Shown here piece by piece: positions 29,458-39,834 of a stretch of 64,000 nucleotides of DNA (its first letter is position 1; every line of letters starts with the position of its first letter). Location of the stretch: the NCBI GenBank assembly GCA_963575745.1, contig CAUYUJ010020579.1, positions 26,173 to 90,172 on the forward strand, written 5' to 3'. A program made the translations under genes and the position numbers. The DNA is from Prorocentrum cordatum. Its lineage: Eukaryota; Sar; Dinophyceae; Prorocentrales; Prorocentraceae. Below the pieces are notes generated by a model that was given only the letters and a program-made list of their open reading frames with translations, did not search any database and was not told the DNA's origin.

Positions 29458-29523
29458 CTGCTGGAGGTACGCCAGGTCACTTTCCTCGGCGCCACCTTTG
29501 CCCGTGGCACCTACAGAGAAACT

Positions 29524-30588
29524 TTACTGCCAGCAGATATCGCAAAGTGTCCCATCACTCGCGACGATTCCCAAGGAGAGGAGGCGATCGCAATTCCGAC
29601 ATCGCGATATATCATGCTGGATCGCTTCGGGAGCCCCTGAAGCGGCAAGGTCCCTGAGAGAGCCCCAGCGGGCGGCGCCACCGTCAGTCGACGCAAGGGA
29701 ATGAGCAATCTGGTTCATTGCCTCACGATTGACTTCTGCGATTGCACGGGAAGTGATCGATCGGCCGATCCCCTCGATCTCGATCCTCGACAGCCTGCCC
29801 CCCGGCAGTCCTGCGCACCCGGAGGCGTCGATGTCCGCGTGGCCCATCTCACCATGGAGCGCGTCCTTGTCCGCACGAATGCGGGTAGCCTCTGCCTGCA
29901 GGGTGACCTCGTTATCGCCCACCTCGCGGTCGATGTGCTGCATCTCGGCTAGGACCTGTACCATGGTCTCTTGATCAGGAGCTGATGATGCAACGCTGCC
30001 TGGGTCCCTGGGAATATCCTGCTTGGCGACTGGGTCGTCTTGGTCAGGCGCGGCAGGTGTCTCCACCGGCTCCCCCCATACGGGGAAGCCTGGGTTTCCA
30101 TGTGTCTCTATGCACTCTGCGAAGCAAGCGCGCAACGCATTGAGGGCAGGATGATTTTGATCGATGGCAGCGTTGCTGAACTGGTGCAGCTCTTTGATGC
30201 TGTCCAACAATATAGTTTGGTACACTTTGGAAATCCATTGAAATATGCCCGCGGTTGATTCCTCAAGGACCACTGGGTCAAGGAAGTGCGCCATCTTTTG
30301 GAAGAAATGATCTGCACTGCATATTGGTAAGTCGCGTGCCCATCTATGGGTATGATCGTAATCCATCTGATATGCGTCCGTTGTTGTCCCGAACTGTATC
30401 TCAAATCGCAAGCATGACTCTAACTTGTCCACCGCAAGATTGGTCCTGCCAGCGTGTAGCTCGATAATTTGTCTCACCTTTGTTATTGGAGAATCCACCA
30501 GTGGTTCCGATTTCCAGCAATATACTCGGTGGTCGTAAGAAGATATCAGCGTGAATATCCGCGGGTATGTCCGCCTTCGTGGTATCAT
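29524..30588 (-). CDS. Accessory ORF E of the copia element, C-terminal zinc-ribbon-like
   Basis: An uninterrupted 354-codon frame. The N-terminal half is helical with WISKVYQTILLDSIKELHQF. An acidic Pro/Asp linker follows (about residues 175-215), then a likely coiled coil near QVLAEMQHIDREVGDNE, and a C-terminal CRNCD...LCDICWQ, two CxxC pairs suggesting a zinc ribbon. No known family. The intact length within a decayed element is notable, but selection cannot be judged from one copy. Confidence 0.45.
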   Translation of the reverse strand: MIPRRRTYPRIFTLISSYDHRVYCWKSEPLVDSPITKVRQIIELHAGRTNLAVDKLESCLRFEIQFGTTTDAYQMDYDHTHRWARDLPICSADHFFQKMAHFLDPVVLEESTAGIFQWISKVYQTILLDSIKELHQFSNAAIDQNHPALNALRACFAECIETHGNPGFPVWGEPVETPAAPDQDDPVAKQDIPRDPGSVASSAPDQETMVQVLAEMQHIDREVGDNEVTLQAEATRIRADKDALHGEMGHADIDASGCAGLPGGRLSRIEIEGIGRSITSRAIAEVNREAMNQIAHSLASTDGGAARWGSLRDLAASGAPEAIQHDISRCRNCDRLLSLGIVASDGTLCDICWQ

Positions 30589-30769
30589 TGGCTGCTCTCT
30601 CCTCGTCTGTGAGTGGTATGGTCGATGCGTCGATGATGACAGTGACTAGAGCATCGGTGGATTGACCTGCGTCATGTTGGGATCCCTCGATCCCTCGTCG
30701 TCCGCCATAGGGTCCTCAGCAGGTGTCGCCACCAGCTCGACGGGATCGGATGTCCGAGGAGCGGGGCGT
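30589..30769. other. Spacer between accessory ORFs
   Basis: Short non-coding stretch. I saw nothing notable. Confidence 0.3.
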
Positions 30770-32112
30770 CTAGTCGGCGCACGTGGGATGCGTGGTTTGT
30801 AAATGCCCAGCATGTCCAAGATATGGGAGAGCACCTGTATGCTTAAAATCGTTGATCTGATCACTGCATGAAGATGGGCCCTGGAAAGCGATATTCAAAA
30901 GAACGGGGTCGATGTCAACGCGTACTGGCAAAGCGGAGATGACGCCCTTGAGGGGCAACTTTTTGTCGCAATACCATATGTTTACCCATCGTAGACCGTA
31001 GTTGAGACTAGGTATTTGCACTGAGAAGAACTTCTCGAAGACTCCGAAGTGCATGGTTGGTCCATAAATATGGCCCTTGGTCATGCGGACTTTCGTGTTG
31101 TAGTTGCCCTTGGGGTAGTGATTGTCGTAGTGATGGTAATTGATTGAACACCCATTTTTGACGATAATGAAGTCCCCCATGCGGACGTCATTGAAGATAG
31201 GCCGTCGATCCCATTCTTTCTGTGTAATATTTGCTGTAGTGGGCCGAAGAGCCTCTCTGCAATGTGACATAGCGATGAACCACTCTTTATCCTGTGTGTT
31301 GTGCTCGCAGCTGCTGACCGAGTCACGGACGATGGCCTCGTCTAAGGCGTCAGCCTCGGCAGTATGGCCAGCAGGGGTCGCCCCCAGCAGAGGGGCGATG
31401 GGTTCCTGGGCCGATGATGCTGAGGCGGACTGTGTCCGCGGCTGCTCAGCTGCGGCGTAGGTCTTTGCAGTTGGGGCAATCCCAGGAGGATCAGTGATTG
31501 CGTCCGTTCCAAGAGGAATAGCGCAAATCTCGCATTTGTTCAACGGTTGTCTCTGAGCCAGCGGCGGGTAGTCCCAGCTGGGGCCCATTTCTGGCCACAA
31601 CTGCTTGCCTGCCTCGCGGTATGGCGTGAGACGGCGAATGGCGAGGATTGCGGCAGCTGGAACCACGTCCTCAGTCATGATAGCGCCCTGCGCTCCGAGC
31701 CAAAATCTGCATCCAGCCTTCGTGGCAATCTGCATGCCGATCACGAGCTCCACCTCATTCTTGTAGTGCTTGAATTTGTACGGTTGAACTGAGGTGTGAG
31801 GATTCTGTTTGGAGATATGCACGTAGGTGCTTGAACTGTAAAATCCTCCGAGCGCTGTGATCCTTTCCCACGTTTGTCTCTCTGAGACTGGTGAACATAG
31901 CCTGGAATAATCCCTGTATTGAGGATGCTTCTCCAGGCACGAAGTGTCGTGCCGTGGTGGAGGTATTTGACGTTTGTCCAGTGTAAGCTCTCCCAGCCCA
32001 TATTCCATGGCTTGGAGAGTGGATTGACGCAACTGTGGCCTCCAACGCATCTGATAGCGATAACGCTGTTCCAATCGAAACAGCTGGGATGGCTCCCGCC
32101 AGGGACTGGTTT

Positions 32113-32147
<35 letters not shown>

Positions 32148-33414
32148 TCTCCGGGTCAATGTGCTTCTGGAACGCACGGATAATAAAGATCGGGTAGTAA
32201 TCAGTCCAGCGCTCATATCCGTCCGGTTCACCATCTTTATGAAAGTGTACTATGGCCGCCGCGGTGGATGGTCCGTTGTTGCGTCCACGGCGCTCTTGAA
32301 ATTTCCATTGGACCATGTCCCGGAATGATTTGCAACGGCTGGGAACCTTCCAGGATTGCCGTGCCGTGTTCGACCATATGTTGACCCGTCGGTCAATACA
32401 TTGGTCAATGTTGAGCGGCTTGTTGTGGTTCTCATGGCGTAGCATTGTCGTGATATCCTTGCTCATGTCAGTAGGATCTCCAAGCCACTCATCAAGCAAT
32501 TCGGGTCCGTAGCGTATCTGATCGTATGGCGGAAGCGACATCCATGTCCACTCTGGGAAACAACCAGACTGAGCGATGTCAGGCGCATGGGCAATCACGC
32601 AGTCGTCGTATGCCAATTGGCATGCCCAATCATCGTTCTTCAAGCAATCCATGCAATTTGATGCGGGCGCGCCCCGCAACGGAGGAGGCACATATGGATG
32701 GTCATCCGCCTGACCTGCTTGAAGCTTGTACTCACGAGGAGTGCATGCATTGTCGAATGTAGGGATTTGGCGTGTGTCCTCATGGCATGACCACTCGCAG
32801 CAGTCTTGCCGCGACAGGATATACACTGTACCCGATTGCTGACCAGGCGAAGGCGCATCGTCAACAGGAATTGCTTCCAGTTCCGCGTCCACGTCGGCGC
32901 CCTCGTCCGGGAGCGGGGCTGGCGCGGCGGTCGGGAGCGGGCCTGGTGGCAACGGCTCAGCAGGCGTGCTAATCGGAAGCGGACCTGGTGGCAATGGCTC
33001 AGGCGGCGTGACGATCGGGAGCTGACCTGGCGGCAGTGGCTCAGGTAGCGTGTCGATCGTAAGCGGGCCTGGCGGCAGTGGCTGCCTGTCCTCGCGATGC
33101 TGGTGTGTCCCAGCTGTCGCGGAGCCATCGGGTGGCGCTGCGGCGAGCTCATCGGCAATGCCGGTGGTTGGAGCGTCGGCCGGGAGCCCCATGGCGATGC
33201 GGTCCAAGGCATTCTGCGTGTAGAAACGTTTGCATGCCGAAATGGTATCTGCGTTGTCAATGCGAGGGCCGACGCGATGAGAACTCAGTATATTGCGCTC
33301 TGCAATGAGACGTGACTTCGTCGTGCCGTCATCACCTGCAGTGTCGTTGATCTGGAGCAAGAGCTGTTCGTAGACAGCCCAAGTAACAGCGTGTGCATCC
33401 TTGGTGTCCTTCAC
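30770..33414 (-). pseudogene. Accessory ORF D of the copia element: Pro-rich protein with ART/KptA-like domain, frameshifted
   Basis: The first frame (33414 to about 31900) begins MKDTKDAHAVTWAVYEQLLL. It has a 48-bp repeat encoding PLPPGPLPI-type units (about 32920-33085), then Trp/Cys-rich sequence and HGTTLRAWRSILNTGIIPG at about 31905-31960. The second frame (from about 31890 to 30770) continues with STYVHISK, VELVIGMQIATKAGCRFW and GAIMTEDVVPAAAI (about 31640-31840). H-G-T, then I-x-x-G, then S-x-HIS, then G-x-x-F, then VP-x-x-I resembles the ADP-ribosyltransferase/RNA 2'-phosphotransferase (Tpt1/KptA) fold. A (TA)n run breaks the frame at 32117-32146. Function is inferred from pattern only. 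Confidence 0.5.
32117..32147. repeat. (TA)n microsatellite inside accessory ORF D
   Basis: About fifteen TA units. They read as alternating Tyr-Ile in the minus-strand frame, which they leave open. Confidence 0.95.
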
Positions 33415-33453
33415 TATTGTAAGGTGAAAGAGCTCCTTTTTCTCGTCTGACTC

Positions 33454-33891
33454 TCAAGATGCCCACGCGCCCGGGTAGTCGTCGATCAGGAGAAGAAGCT
33501 GGTTGAACAGCTCCTCGTATGCCTCACCAGATGGATCATCAAATATACTGGATTCGGTTGGATCCGGTGCTGGTGGCTCATTTGCGAATCCAGGGATAGG
33601 CATATATGGATCGCTTGTTGCCAACGGCATCGATTTCGGCAACGTGCCACTGGCGCAGGAAGCCATCCATGCACAATGAGCCATCTCCCCTGCGGTCTGA
33701 GTCATCAGCGTCGTGAGGCTGGGGTGCCTTTTCCATTCATTAGTCATTTTCTCACGAAAATGAAGAGCCTCCATAATTTCTTTGGCCTGTGTGTAGGCCT
33801 GTGAGACCGTGACGGCTGTCAGGAGAAGAGGTCTGAATGGATATGGCTGTGATGGTAAAGACTGGATCAACGCACAGAATTGCGATAGCAT
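33454..33891 (-). CDS. Accessory ORF C of the copia element, hypothetical
   Basis: A 145-codon frame with a helical N-terminal half (LLLTAVTVSQAYTQAKEIMEAL) and an acidic Pro-rich C-terminus ending IDDYPGAWAS. No family is recognised. It lies between ORFs B and D in the same orientation. Confidence 0.35.
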   Translation of the reverse strand: MLSQFCALIQSLPSQPYPFRPLLLTAVTVSQAYTQAKEIMEALHFREKMTNEWKRHPSLTTLMTQTAGEMAHCAWMASCASGTLPKSMPLATSDPYMPIPGFANEPPAPDPTESSIFDDPSGEAYEELFNQLLLLIDDYPGAWAS

Positions 33892-35224
33892 ACTGCATCA
33901 CAACACTGGGTCGGCACCATCGCCCGATTGTGATTATTCTGCTTTGAATGCCAAGCCGTAGGCGTGGCTCTGTCGTACGACTCAACCCAGTGGTCTGAGG
34001 GAAGTACCTTAATACCACGACATTGCATAGCTCTGGTCAGGTGGTTCGTGTGATGGTCAATGTTAGGGTGTACGCCCCATTGCGCCGCTTTGCCTGGCTC
34101 CATGACGGTGGGGCAACGGAAGTATTGCATCACGTCGATGAATCGTGGCAGGTCCACTTTCACGCGTACTGGCATAAGCGTCGGGACGCCATCCTGGCAC
34201 TCCATCTTCATGAGCTCGCGCACATTGGTGGGAGCGTGATCCTGGTGGCGACGGGTGTCCAACCAGTGCTGACCATGGCTAGCGCAAGCAATGTCGTTTG
34301 CGCTCCAGACCACCATGGCGTTGGCACCCCTGCTGTAGTGTCTTTGTTTCACGTGTGCAGGAAAGTCGTTGACCCAACAGTCCCATATGATTTCATTCCA
34401 TTTACGCCACTCAGCCATTGAATGATTGTCATCCATCAGTGATAAGGCTCTGGCCTTGCGGATCATGATGATCAGGTTTCGCCGTTCGAGCGTAGACCCA
34501 AACTGCGAGTCCAGAATAGCTGCGATACGGTTGTCCTGTGCCTTGGCGGGCTGCTCGCGGAGCTGTGCCATATCGCAGCGGGTGTCGCCACCAGCCTCTG
34601 GCAATATAATGCAAACCTGACCAAGCGGAGTGTCGTTCTGTTTGAACCATTCCTTGTAATTGCCATATGAAAACGCCCACAGCACGATGTCGTCGCGGAT
34701 AACTACTGACAGATGCTCGAGGGTGGCGCCGCCCATGTATTCTGCCCGGTTGAGGCGCGGCATGAGGAGAGGTACAAGGCCAACATTGGACGCCCTGGCG
34801 AGGGCGTCTCGCTGCTGTGGGCTGTTGAGCTCGTCGACGCCGTGCCCTGGATACTTCTTGTGCGGGGCGGTTTTGGAACCTTTCTTGTGCAAAATCCACG
34901 TAGAATCGGTGTACAAATTTGTCAGTGTGTATGCATGCCCGACGGGCCGAAGGCATGGTGAAAGAGAAGCCCCAAGTCCTCCTGTATGATCCCATGCCAT
35001 CCGCTGTCTGAAAGAGCGGAAACCAGTCGACCACCATAAAACGCACTGTATTTTGCCTGTGCTAGCTCGAGCGGATCTATGGCTGACCCTGGAGTGATAC
35101 CAGGGTCCTCCACGGTAGGCTCTTCTCCTGCGAACACAGTTCCCTCCTCGTATAGCTGCCAATGGCTCTCGCCATGCTCTGGAAGGGTAATCCAGCCGCC
35201 AGAGTGGTCAGAGGGCGTTGCCAC
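33867..35224 (-). pseudogene. Accessory ORF B of the copia element, unknown protein with one frameshift
   Basis: It starts MATPSDHSGGWITLPEHGES at 35224, reads to about 34960, then continues in another frame (YTLTNLYTDSTWILHKKG) to 33867, about 440 residues in all. Visible blocks are SVVIRDDIVLWAFSYGNYKEWF, QVCIILPEAGGDTRCD, ERRNLIIMIRKARALS, MAEWRKWNEIIWDCWVNDFP and LPRFIDVMQYFRCPTVMEPG. These look like a genuine folded protein, but I know no matching family. The dense Trp/Asp content and order suggest a nuclease-like or nucleic-acid-binding protein only as a guess. Confidence 0.4.
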
Positions 35225-35272
35225 CGCCTGGGGACTTGAGCCGATTCCTCCACACCCTCAGCGTGTAGTCTG

Positions 35273-36010
35273 TCACGTGCTGAGCTTGCGGCGGAAGCGG
35301 CTTGTCTGGTGGAGGTCGGAGAATGCCCTCATTTCGGTGACGAGATGGTCCTCGACGATGTGGCCGAGGTGCCCCGCCGTGTCCGATGTCCTGGCCAGAC
35401 CAGGTGGGCGCGCGGGAAATTTGATCGCTTCGCGATCAATATTCGGAGCGTGGCTGGGGGTGGATAGACCGTGGCTGTACACATCTGGAGGCGCACAAAG
35501 TCCCTCCTTGCACAGCTGACTTGTATCCTGGACGCTGTCCATGGAATAGTGCCCAAGAAATGCACTGCCCACTTTTGACCAGTCGTTGTGCATCATCATC
35601 CACTCTGCTTTCAACACCACCGTCGCAAATTCCATTGGCGGGCACTCGCGGTATGACCCAGGAATCGTAGCATGCAAGTGATCATGTAATGCACGAGTGT
35701 TCTCCTGGACGGATGTGTTGCGCGTGAAGAGGCGGGAGATCATGCACATGGCCTTCATGAGTGGCATCCACGGTGTTGCCTTGGTCGCACTGTATTCGCA
35801 ATGGGCGTTGCCGCCGACCCCACCCATAGCTTCGCCGACGCAACCCGTCACGTCGATGGGCGCGGGGCGGGTAACCTCGACAAGGGCGGGCTCGTCGGGC
35901 GCTCGTAGATCATACTCTGCACTATGGTCGAAGCGCAGATGATGCACGTAGATGAAGCCATCCTCGGCATCGCGAGGGCGACCCGTCTGAGCGTGGAACG
36001 TGAAGCCCAC
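35273..36010 (-). CDS. Accessory ORF A of the copia element, hypothetical
   Basis: A 245-codon frame, the first after RNase H. It contains YVHHLRFDHSAEYDL, MKAMCMISRLFTRN, SYRECPPMEFATVVLKAEWMM and a basic tail RFRRKLST. No family is recognised, and no frameshift is apparent. It may encode the N-terminal part of ORF B, which follows about 50 bp later. Confidence 0.4.
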   Translation of the reverse strand: MGFTFHAQTGRPRDAEDGFIYVHHLRFDHSAEYDLRAPDEPALVEVTRPAPIDVTGCVGEAMGGVGGNAHCEYSATKATPWMPLMKAMCMISRLFTRNTSVQENTRALHDHLHATIPGSYRECPPMEFATVVLKAEWMMMHNDWSKVGSAFLGHYSMDSVQDTSQLCKEGLCAPPDVYSHGLSTPSHAPNIDREAIKFPARPPGLARTSDTAGHLGHIVEDHLVTEMRAFSDLHQTSRFRRKLST

Positions 36011-36404
36011 GCGGTCGTCGTCCGCGGCGTTCGGGTCGTGGTTGGCGTCGCAGGCGATGGCCCAGCCGTTGAGGTGGAGGGGCGACGCCTGGTCGCTCTC
36101 GGGAATGGGGGGGATCGGGGTTAGAAACGATCTCTCGTGATTGAGTCTCGCACGCAGCGAGCAAGATGCTGGTCAGCTTCGTCGCTCGAGTGGTAAAACA
36201 GCTGCGACGCGGTCGTATCTTAAGTGTCCTAGACCTGTCTGTACTATGCGATGGCGGTGGGGGATGACGAGGGTGTCTACCATGTGGTGATCGAGCCCTC
36301 GCTCGGGGTGTTCGCGAATCGGTCGCCGCCGCAGGAACACCGATATGGTACATACATGCATGTTATCCCTCGTGGTTGGCCTGTCCAACACACATGAATC
36401 CGCA
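36011..36404. other. Spacer after copia RNase H
   Basis: A GT-rich stretch without a recognisable gene. Short frames on both strands lack domain content. Confidence 0.35.
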
Positions 36405-37361
36405 TTATGCCCCTGTCTCGCCCCAATTTTCTTTGTCGGTACGAAAAATCTTGCATGTTTCCGGACATCCATCCAGTTTTGGAGGTTCTGCGACATGAGG
36501 TAAACCATTGGGCCTCTGAGGCCCTCGTAATGGTCCCCATTGATTCTTTGGGGCACATTGCAAAGGGGTAAAAGGGAATATGAGCGAGTGTCCCAATATA
36601 TCCCTCCAGAGGTCTGCTTTCTTTGGCCCAAAATGTGTAGTCATTACATCTGCAATTTGTTCTTTCGTACCTACATACTTGAGCTCAAAATGTTCAAATT
36701 GGCATGTCTCACATATCCAATCCAAGTTAATACGATGAGTACGATGAAGGTGGCGAAGTGCTGGTGTACGCCCCTTTTGGACAATCTTGATCACGGCCTG
36801 GTTGTCCTCTAGGACAATGAGATGCACTTTGGGAGAGCTGCTCTCCCGAGCAGGCTCTGGTTCCACGTGCAGCACAATGCCCTCGTGGGATATCGTGCGC
36901 CTCTTTGGAGGAGTAGGTAGCTCCGTCTTCAGCGGTAGCTGCCTACGGCTAGAAGAAGATCCCCGTGTATGGGGATGCCTTGCGAGGCGATGGCTTGCGC
37001 CTCTTCTTTTCAGCGGCCAGAGTCGGACATATCGCCGTCGCGGTGCATCCAAGGCAGCCCAGGCATGTCGTCTTCTCTTTGCAGGTGTTGGCAACCTCCA
37101 CCACTGCTTCCTAAACTGAGAGTAATGGTAGTCCTTCCAGTCGTAGCGCCGAGTCATGAGCAACGATCTCGGACGCTGTGGATGAGTGCGAGACGACCGT
37201 CTGTTTCTTGAACACGGCATTGACGGGGAAGAACGTATTGGGTCCAACCAGCGCCGCGAAAACGCCAGCGGTGGACTTGGAGGAGGTAATGCACTCGGCA
37301 AACGAGGCGTCAGTGAAGAGCATGATGGATAGCTTATCTGAAGCATCGCCAATCCATCCAT
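36405..37361 (-). pseudogene. Copia RNase H, frameshifted
   Basis: RNase H of the copia polyprotein, which removes the RNA strand during reverse transcription. The first part is in one frame at 37111-37323 (LFTDASFAE, SKSTAGVF, VVSHSSTASEIVA). The second part is in the frame ending at 36405 (IVLEDNQAVIKIVQKGRTP, KYVGTKEQIADVM). Asp in TDAS, Glu in SEIVA, Asp in EDNQ and Asp in IADVM are the expected four acids. The break lies near 37110-36860. The sequence between reads only as low-complexity Arg/Ser/Pro. Confidence 0.75.
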
Positions 37362-37383
37362 GTAAACAATGGGTACGCGTCGT

Positions 37384-38858
37384 TTAGATGTAGCATATCA
37401 GCCGGTGAAGGCGTTTATGACACGGGGTATTCCATGTGGAAATTTCGCTCGCTAGAATGCATAATGGATGCAAAAGATCGAAACGACAACATCGTGCCAG
37501 GTAGAGAATCTTCATCAGTACACTCGCCGCGTCCTGGCCGAGGATACCCTCGTCGGAGTAATCGGACTCGGTAAATGATGTGTCCTCGATGTCAGGAGTC
37601 TCTGCGTCGGGTAGGTCATCGTATGTGACTGTCGTTGATTGTGTCGCAGTGGAAGGTCTGTCGACCGACCCAGCTGGGCTGGATGATCGTGACCGCGCGC
37701 TGAGCGCACTAGTGGGTCTCACGACCGACCCGGAGGAGCTGGGCGATGTGGATCGCGAAGCCCTCGGTGAGTCAGACCGTTTACGACGTGACCCTGGTCC
37801 TTGGGTACGCTTGGAGGCGCACCCCAGGTAGCGCTCAATACATTGATCAGTAAAACCAAGCATGTCATGTCGTATTCCACGAACTTGTTTAGCTGTGTGA
37901 TATTATTTGTCACTGTGGGCAGGCAACATAAGTCGAATGGTAGAAATTCATGTTTCGAAGACGCTCTGGGAGACGTCGTATGCCTGTTGTCCACAACGCA
38001 GCCAAGGTATTGAGAGTATAGGGTAGGCGGATCCAAATCAATGCCGCTTTTGCGGATCAGATCCCAGCCGGCGTGTAGGTTGGTGGCTGGTCCTGCTAGT
38101 TTGAAGTCGTCCACGTATACTGAAAGTATCAATCCCAGTTTGTTGTGTCTCCACACACATTCCCAACCTGGGATAGGCTCAGATCCAACACTTCCCAGGC
38201 ACGTGCGACACTTCCGCTCCCAAAACACACCTGCGAGAGGGTGTCCGTATAGTGCCAATCGTAGTCGGCACACGGGATTCCTGCATTTAGACCAGGATGC
38301 AGTTTGACGCCACTTTGGTAGAGTAATCCAAGTATCGGCTGGGTCGGTTCGTCCATCTCCGTATAGTAAGGCCTGCGTGTATGCGCCAGGTGCATCGCTC
38401 TGCTCGCCACCATAATTTGGCAATAACGCGGTAGCGTCACAGAGCTTGGAAGCCTCAACAGGCGAGGCACTGGATGCGGCGTCGGCGAAGATGGCGGCCA
38501 AGCCAGTATCGTTTTTGCCAGCGTTGCCCTGAACCACCACGCGGCCCTTGAACTTACGTTGTTCACGAGGGAGTTCTTCATGTTTTACTGAAGATAGCTC
38601 CAAAATGTTGAAGAAGTGAACCTTCTTCCCTGTACGAATCGCCTGTGATTCAATGTCATATTTTTCAGCAACAGTCTCTATCATCAATGTTTGCTTCTTT
38701 TCAAGGCGCTCGTACTCTTTGCGTAGGGCCTCCTGTGCACGTGGCTCTGCGGCAACTTCTCGCTCGTTCAAGTTTCTGGTAACAAGGGCTGGGCGTGCCC
38801 ATGGTGAGTCAGGGATCTTACCTCTGTGTGCCGATGTGTGGGTGGTTCCACGTGGCAT
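37384..38858 (-). pseudogene. Copia reverse transcriptase (RVT_2 type), frameshifted
   Basis: RT of the copia polyprotein. The frame 38858-37719 has EYERLEKKQTL, GRVVVQGN, the motif A region DAPGAYTQALL (about 38368-38402), RLALYGHPLAGVFWE and the active site YVDDFKLAG (about 38100-38125). The motif A Asp is present, and the second Ala/Phe position of the family is Gln-Ala. A second frame (37863-37384) gives the Ser/Arg-rich linker and SVLMKILYLARCCRFD, matching the region before RNase H. At its 5' end the gene is interrupted by the 38871-39834 insertion. Confidence 0.8.
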
Positions 38859-38870
38859 ACTTCTCGAGCG

Positions 38871-39834
38871 CGAAAGATGCCCGTACCCTTACCTAGAAAG
38901 GGTGGCAAGGGGCCGGGGGGGGCGGTTCGTCGCAGCTGACGGCGGTTGCACTAGTGTAGAAACGACAGCCGATCGAGCATTACAGACCGCTGTCTTCTCG
39001 GGGCGCACGTTAGCACCGATCGCACGTGCGTTCGAATCGGCGGAGTGCCCGACCCTGCGTTGGTTGTTGTCGATGTAGACCAGCTACTGCGGAGGCGCGC
39101 CCCCAGACACACATCCGGGCGTTGAGGAGTCCACGCGCACTCGGGGGCGCATGCGAACAACTCTGGCGCGAACGTCATTGCGCGACAACCGCCCTGTCGC
39201 GAATTGCTCGATACAGAGACATCGCGAATCTGCGCCCTGGGCGAGGTCGCCAGAAGCCGCCCCCCTTGGACGGCCGTCTGCGGATCACCCCAGCCTGGTG
39301 CGGTTGCACCATGAAAACCAAACAAACATACCCGTACCTAGCCGGGGTGCCGCAGCTTACCCCAGCTAGGTCCGGGTATGTTTCGGTGGTTTCAGGCAGG
39401 TCCCCGTACCTAGCCGAGGTGGCGGCAGGCCCAAAACGCTCTCGAACACATATCATGCCCTCCAGAGCCGTCCCCAACGTGGCCGCTGCGGTCCCCTGGG
39501 GGCGCGACATTGCAACGTCGTTCCCCAGTGCAGGCCCAGACGCATTGGTTGCCAGGATAGCGAAGAAATGTAACCCTTTATCGATTGGGACAGGCGCCGC
39601 CACACATGGGCGTTTTTGAACCGCGCACGCACCACGATGCCCCGAGACGTCCCTAACAAAAACCAGAGCTTGTCGCTGCAATCAGACACCCAACCATCCA
39701 GCGCGCCGTTGCGTCTTGACGCGCGGATGCTGCACTGGCGCGCGCGGGGCAAGCTGACCGGGCACAATGGCAAGCGCCCAGTCCCCCGGACGGCCCATCT
39801 CACCTTGGCTGGCCCCGGGTACGGGTATCTTTCG
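38871..39834. mobile_element. ~960-bp terminal-inverted-repeat (MITE-like) insertion in the copia element
   Basis: Ends: CGAAAGATGCCCGTACCC (38871-38888), and CGAAAGATACCCGTACCC as the reverse complement of 39817-39834. Seventeen of 18 bases match. It separates copia integrase-side coding (PTIHWS just above 39834) from RT-side coding (MPRGTTHTSAH below 38870). An internal hairpin at 39327-39380 repeats the terminal core. There is no transposase frame. I saw no clear target duplication. Confidence 0.7.
39327..39380. repeat. 23-bp-arm inverted repeat inside the MITE-like insertion
   Basis: Arms are 39327-39349 (CATACCCGTACCTAGCCGGGGTG) given here by position and its near complement at 39358-39380, with an 8-base loop. 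Only a few bases mismatch. The arm core ATACCCGTACC is the same as the element ends, so this may be two head-to-head units. Confidence 0.8.

Noticed and set aside
32071-32200. Tyr-Ile repeat protein motif in accessory ORF D
   Set aside because: Simple translation of a (TA)n microsatellite that happens to keep the frame open.
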